Shown: positions 8,188 through 11,380 of the stretch, one piece after another
How the letters are laid out: every line of letters begins with the position of its first letter
Position numbering within the stretch: the first letter of the stretch is position 1
From: Nephromyces sp. MM_2019
Taxonomy: Eukaryota; Apicomplexa; Aconoidasida; Nephromycida
NCBI GenBank assembly: GCA_015657535.1
Contig: JADHZB010001585.1
Location: 1,384-12,763, forward strand
DNA: 11,380 nucleotides
Reading direction: 5' to 3'
Program-made: the position numbers and the translations under genes
Notes under the pieces: generated by a model
Seen by the model: the letters and a program-made list of their open reading frames with translations, nothing else
The model's database searches: none
What the model was told of the DNA's origin: nothing

Positions 8188-8261
8188 GGGATAATTGCCA
8201 ACCATGGCGTGAGTGTGTCTCGTATTGAAAGCAGACCAACTCCCCTCTCAAACTCGCAAGT
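8188..8261 (+). CDS. AAAH exon 2: ACT domain core (IESRP)
   Basis: A 74-base exon after GTGTATTGCAG, entered in phase 0 and ending CAAGT|GTAAGC (two bases of a Val codon). It encodes residues 106-129. HGVSVSRIESRPTPLSNSQ aligns with the family's H/N-x-VNLxHIESR segment that forms the second ACT strand. IESRP is the form seen in phenylalanine hydroxylase, where this motif and a GAL motif take part in allosteric Phe binding. The matching GAL position here reads GSL (residues 99-101). An alternative donor two bases upstream would break the frame with exon 3. Confidence 0.9.
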
Positions 8262-8809
8262 GTAAGCCAAGAGTGTTAGTTGTAAGATGGGTATTACTGG
8301 GTGTGTGTGCGAGGATTTTTTTGCTGTGCTTCTGCTTAGAGTAGAAATTTGATGTGGTTTTATTGTGTGCATACCCATCCTTCGTTTTGAGTTTTATGAT
8401 TGCCTGCTTGATAGCTCTGCTTACGGGGTGCTTCCTAGCCTCTATTTTAGGTGTATGTTTTTTTTGCTACTGCTGTGTGTTGAAATATTTCCCTCCTGCT
8501 GTGTGATCCACTCTCTCTGCGTGATGGTGTGTGTTCCATTCTCTCATTCTCGCCTACTGATGCTTACCAGGATAGCTATTCTGGCCAAACTATTGCTTGC
8601 TTGAGGGAAAAGTTTTTCCGTATGTGTGTATGTGCTGCTCAGCTGGCTATATTTATACTTCTTCCTGTAATTTTCTTCCATGTGCGTGTAATGCTAAGTT
8701 TCTTTTATTTGCTAGTCTTTTTATATTTTTTCTTGCGTGTGTGTGTGCTGCTAATATTTGCTGTTTCAACTCTTTGTATACTTCCTCTTTGCTTTATTCT
8801 TGTTTGTAG
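8262..8809 (+). other. AAAH intron 2
   Basis: Begins GTAAGC and ends TTGTTTGTAG. It is strongly T- and TG-rich, with repeated CTGCTGTGTG-like words. Its last 280 bases happen to stay open in the exon 3 frame. Confidence 0.85.
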
Positions 8810-8991
8810 TACGTTTTATATACATTTTAAGGCTTCTTTTGATGATCCGAAGATGGTTTCTACTTTATCCGATCTCGAAAAGATTTCGCTTAGTGGTGTA
8901 ACCAAATTAAAGAGCGTGAGCACACCGTGGTTTCCTCGTCGAGAGCAAGAAATAGATCAATTCTCTCGTGTAACACTGCAAGCAGGAGAAG
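8810..8991 (+). CDS. AAAH exon 3: end of ACT domain and WFPRR linker
   Basis: A 182-base exon after TTGTTTGTAG. Its first T completes the GT|T Val codon, giving V-T-F-Y-I-H-F for the third ACT strand. DDPKMVSTLSDLEKI forms the second ACT helix and VTKLKSV the last strand. STPWFPRREQEIDQF follows: the WFPR motif marks entry to the catalytic domain in all family members. It ends GAAG|GTAATG in phase 1. A nearer acceptor (TTTTAAG before 8832) was rejected because it cannot join exon 2 through its consensus donor and lacks the strand. Confidence 0.92.
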
Positions 8992-9657
8992 GTAATGGAG
9001 TGAAAATTGGGCTGACTTGTGTGTGTTTTATGATGGTTTGGGTGCCTCATAGCCTGTTGGGTGCTAAGGGTGAGAGAAGGGGGATGATTCTTGTGTGTGT
9101 GTTTCATGTTTTTCTCTCCACCTGTTATCCTATCTATGTCTGATGCCTTTTAAACGCCGTTATTTGCAGAACAAATGAGCGCATATTTCGAGCTTCTTAG
9201 TAGTTTAAGGCAGCATGCACTTCATTGTGAAGATTCCTTCTCTCCGTATCTCCTAAGCAGATGCTTTTATTTTGGGGTAAATTGGCTTGTTTCGTGTATA
9301 AAATGTAGATGTATGTACACTTGTATGCAGTGTCTTTCATGTTGTCGTGTTTTCTTCGCTCATTAGCTTTTTGTTGGCTGCGCCAGTTATAGCATACTGT
9401 GGTGCTTACTTCTTAGTATTCATTGTTGCCTCTTAGTTATACTCGCACTCTATTACTCTCTCACCCTAACACACGCTCTTGCCCTCCCACCATAACACAC
9501 GCTCTCAATCTCTCGCCCTAACATGCTCTCTCACTGACTCTCTTACTCTGTCACCCTAACACACCCTCTCACTCTCATTCTCCTACCATAACACACACTC
9601 TCACTCATTCTCGCTCTCGCGTCTTCATTCTTTTCTTTCATACTACACACACCTTAG
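8992..9657 (+). other. AAAH intron 3
   Basis: Begins GTAATG and ends ACACCTTAG. The left part is T-rich with TG runs. The right part is a C/T-rich minisatellite, listed separately, that runs nearly to the acceptor. No coding segment is recognised. Confidence 0.85.
9462..9610 (+). repeat. Degenerate C-rich minisatellite in AAAH intron 3
   Basis: Five imperfect copies of CACCCTAACACACGCTCT (near 9462, 9487, 9514, 9552 and 9584) are linked by CTCTCACTCT-like spacers. The CCCTAACA word resembles telomere repeats only by chance composition, since it is not periodic at six bases. Confidence 0.75.
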
Positions 9658-9783
9658 AGCTAGCGTCTGATCATCCCGGTTTCAACGATGCATCATATCG
9701 GGAGCGTAGAGATTTTATAGTATCAGCAGCTTCCACCTATAAAATGGGAGAGAAGATAGAGAGAGTGCTGTATACAGCTGAAG
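9658..9783 (+). CDS. AAAH exon 4: HPGF segment of the catalytic domain
   Basis: A 126-base exon joined in phase 1, giving GEELASDHPGFNDASYRERR and then a helix. DHPGF-x-D-x2-YR-x-RR is a signature of the family. The later part, YKMGEKIERVLYTAE, aligns with the usual Y-x-HG-x-PIP-x-VEYT-x-E but has lost the PIP prolines (KIERVLY). It ends GAAG|GTGAGT in phase 1. The acceptor CTTAG at 9657 is favoured. AGCTAG at 9663 would also keep the frame and drop two residues (Glu-Leu become Ala). Confidence 0.92.
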
Positions 9784-10817
9784 GTGAGTGAAGAGGAGAA
9801 AGATCATATCGAGAAAACATCGAGAACATCGAATAAAAACTGTTATTTCATCTTCATATGATGAAGAGTATAAAGCTATAATGTGCGTTTTTTTTTGCGA
9901 ATAGCTTGGTGTGTGCATCTTCATTGTATGTTATTGAAATGGGCCTCTTTAATTGCTTCTTCACTGCTACATATAGGCATGTGATAGCTTTGTATATACT
10001 CGCAGCACACACACACTCTGAACACTATTTACGCACTCACTGCCAAAAATCCCATATAAACACATTTGACTCTATACATACTTAACTATAGTTTTTTACG
10101 GAGAAAACCATCCCATATAAGATGAAAGAACACACACCTGAACCCACACATGCTTTCACTTATTCATGCCAGGGTAGATATTGCTTAAGAGTATTGAAAA
10201 GGAATTTGCCCTCTTCGTTCGCAGCGTTTTGACAATCTTTTGCTGCCTCTGCGATAAAACTGCTTCAAAGTAAGCAAATGTTCGCAGCTCCGGTTGAAGT
10301 ATTTGTCGTTTTTGACTGATTTCGTGATGCATTTGTTGTTTTTGTAGAAGATAAATTTTGTTTTTAAAGAGTTCATGCAGTTTCTGGTTCATAGTTGTGT
10401 ATAATCTCGTGATTCTGCCTTTCTTATCTGCAAAAATCCCTTTTTTGGCATCTTTTTCCTTGTCTTTATGTGAATTGATGAAGATGATGTGTTGCATATT
10501 TCTTAGTATTGTGTGGTATCTATGCATTCGTTTTTTGATGTTTCAACGCAACTTTGATTGTTTTCTAGTGTTCTGATTGCTGTAATTCTTGTGGATGTTG
10601 TATGCACTTATGCGACATCTCATAGAAGCGGTTTTCCTTGTAAATTTCTGACGAAAAATTTTTTTTGTGATAAATGTGCTTTTTCTAGTCGCATATTCTA
10701 CTGCTTTAATCAGCCGCTTTTTGAAGATTTTTATGTTGAAACGCCTCTGTATTCAGAAAACCTAAAAAGGCTGAAATTTTGCTATTTTTTGATGCCTTTT
10801 CGTGGCTTTGCTTTCAG
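9784..10817 (+). other. AAAH intron 4
   Basis: Begins GTGAGT and ends TTTGCTTTCAG. There is a CA-rich patch at about 10003-10016. The right half is T-rich. The longest minus-strand frame of the window (10156-10527) lies here. Confidence 0.8.
10156..10527 (-). CDS. Unrecognised antisense ORF inside AAAH intron 4
   Basis: A 123-codon open frame from ATG to TGA, antisense to the hydroxylase. It is Lys/Gln/His-rich, with a helix-like stretch (HELFKNKIYLLQKQQMHHEI). There is no signal peptide, membrane segment or known motif. An in-frame stop lies a short distance upstream of the ATG. Strong T richness of the plus strand makes purine-rich minus codons and lowers stop frequency, so a chance frame is likely. 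Confidence 0.12.
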   Translation of the reverse strand: MHRYHTILRNMQHIIFINSHKDKEKDAKKGIFADKKGRITRLYTTMNQKLHELFKNKIYLLQKQQMHHEISQKRQILQPELRTFAYFEAVLSQRQQKIVKTLRTKRANSFSILLSNIYPGMNK

Positions 10818-10985
10818 AGAATGAAGCATGGGGTAAAGTTTACCGTCAGTTGGCTCAGCTATACCCTGAGCATGCTTGTGAAGACTATTTAAAAGAGTTT
10901 CGAGAATTTGAAAGGCTGGGTATCTTTAAAGATAGCGAGATACCTCAGCTGCAGGATGTCTCGGAGTATTTGCAATCCAAGACAG
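10818..10985 (+). CDS. AAAH exon 5: HAC / IPQLQDVS segment
   Basis: A 168-base exon after TTTGCTTTCAG, phase 1 to phase 1. It encodes ENEAWGKVYRQLAQLYPEHAC, then EDYLKEFREFERLGIFKDSE and IPQLQDVSEYLQSKTG, the most conserved visible stretch. W-x3-Y/F-x7-Y-x2-HAC and IPQLEDVS-x-FL-x4-TG are family signatures. Gln replaces the usual Glu in PQLED, as in some insect tyrosine hydroxylases. The LGIFKDSE loop lacks the CGY/CGF motif of vertebrate enzymes. It ends ACAG|GTAGGG. The next exon, with the pterin-binding RPVAG loop, is outside the window. Confidence 0.96.
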
Positions 10986-11280
10986 GTAGGGTTGTTATGA
11001 TTTTTTTGTTTTCTGTGGATTTTTGTGAGGTTTTTGATGTGAAATAAAGGGGGTTTTTGAGTGAGGTTTTGCTGTTTTTTGTTGGTTTCAAGGTTGCTCC
11101 TTTCACATGAAACAGATCTCACTTTTCATGGATTTCTCGCCCTCTTCTCTGCCTAATTTCGAGCTTTTCTCACTGTTTTTTACTCGAAATTCGTTTATGT
11201 TCTAGAAAATTTACTGCCTTTTTCCTTCTTTCTGGAGGTTTTTTCACCGGTTTTTATTTTAAGCACTCTCTCTTTTCACT
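10986..11280 (+). other. Start of AAAH intron 5
   Basis: Begins GTAGGG after the SKTG codons. It is very T-rich and A-poor on the + strand, with no coding resemblance. It continues into the microsatellite at the right edge. Confidence 0.8.
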
Positions 11281-11380
11281 GCATGTGTGTGTCTGTGTGT
11301 GTGTATGTGTGTGTGTCTGTGTGTGTGTGTGTGTGTGTCTGTGTGTGTCTGTGTGTGTGTGTCTGTGTGTCTGTGTGTGT
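11281..11380 (+). repeat. Compound (TG)n / TCTG microsatellite at window edge
   Basis: One hundred bases of TG dinucleotides, interrupted six times by TCTG and once by TATG, run off the right edge. It lies in AAAH intron 5 and its full length is unknown. Confidence 0.92.

Larger units (their letters stand above)
6716..10985 (+). other. 5' half of an ACT-domain aromatic amino acid hydroxylase gene (five exons visible)
   Basis: Gene model of five exons with introns of 1157, 548, 666 and 1034 bases. All are GT-AG, with phases 0, 2, 1 and 1 that match at every junction, and a fifth donor at 10986. The product is readable for 288 residues: basic extension 1-88, ACT domain about 89-166, the linker-start motif TPWFPRR at 168-174, then DHPGF near 195, LYPEHAC and IPQLQDVS. 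Family members hydroxylate Phe, Tyr or Trp using tetrahydrobiopterin and Fe(II) in the cytosol as tetramers. The catalytic His-His-Glu and C-terminal helix are downstream of the window. Paralogue signals are mixed: the long extension and the loop without a CGY/CGF motif favour tyrosine hydroxylase, IESRP resembles phenylalanine hydroxylase, and LYPxHAC-x2-YLK resembles tryptophan hydroxylase. The family is sure; the substrate is not. Confidence 0.95.

Noticed and set aside
8529..9143. 204-codon open frame with a hydrophobic first half
   Set aside because: Its middle (8810-8991) is AAAH exon 3. The flanks are intron sequence that happens to stay open because of T richness. The hydrophobic part reads from U-rich codons and is not a membrane domain of the protein.
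9462..9610. CCCTAACA words suggesting interstitial telomere repeats
   Set aside because: They are not periodic at six bases. They recur within a longer degenerate C/T-rich unit, so this is a minisatellite.
1..11380. Search for CRISPR arrays, transposon ends, tRNA or rRNA genes
   Set aside because: No regular repeat-spacer array, terminal inverted repeats with target duplications, reverse transcriptase or transposase motifs, or cloverleaf boxes were visible by eye. Old, diverged elements cannot be excluded without a search.

Overview
This is an animal nuclear genomic window. The coding signal is broken into short exons with GT-AG junctions and matching codon phases. The long gaps between them hold T-rich introns and many TG/CA microsatellites and degenerate minisatellites. 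No ribosomal, tRNA, CRISPR or bacterial operon signal was seen. A pterin-dependent aromatic amino acid hydroxylase (AAAH) with an ACT regulatory domain points to a metazoan. The fast-diverging protein and simple-repeat-rich introns would suit a helminth such as a flatworm, but I cannot name the species.

Layout, all on the + strand. Positions 1-2801 hold the 3' end of a gene whose last three visible exons (380-420, 1723-1771, 2688-2801) splice in frame into most of a C-terminal SAM domain followed by a short tail and a TAA stop. Its earlier exons lie left of the window. Positions 2802 to about 6604 contain no exon I can recognise. This stretch should hold the SAM gene's 3' UTR, the intergenic spacer and the promoter or 5' leader of the next gene. 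It includes candidate poly(A) signals, a pyrimidine tract, a G-run tract, a CpG-richer patch ending at a good splice donor, and a TATATAAA box.

From 6716 to beyond the right edge lies the 5' half of the AAAH gene. Its five visible coding exons (6716-7030, 8188-8261, 8810-8991, 9658-9783, 10818-10985) give about 288 residues: an 88-residue basic N-terminal extension, an ACT domain, the linker WFPRR motif and the first part of the catalytic domain up to SKTG. The exons carrying the pterin loop, the iron-binding His-His-Glu residues and the tetramerisation helix lie outside the window, so activity cannot be judged here. Known members use tetrahydrobiopterin, O2 and non-haem iron to hydroxylate Phe, Tyr or Trp. 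Tyr and Trp hydroxylation are the first steps in making dopamine and serotonin. Which of the three substrates applies here is uncertain because the paralogue signatures are mixed.

The two genes sit head to tail about 3.9 kb apart (stop to start). I see no functional link between them. Neither exon chain is visible as one long ORF, so ORF-based annotation would miss both genes.
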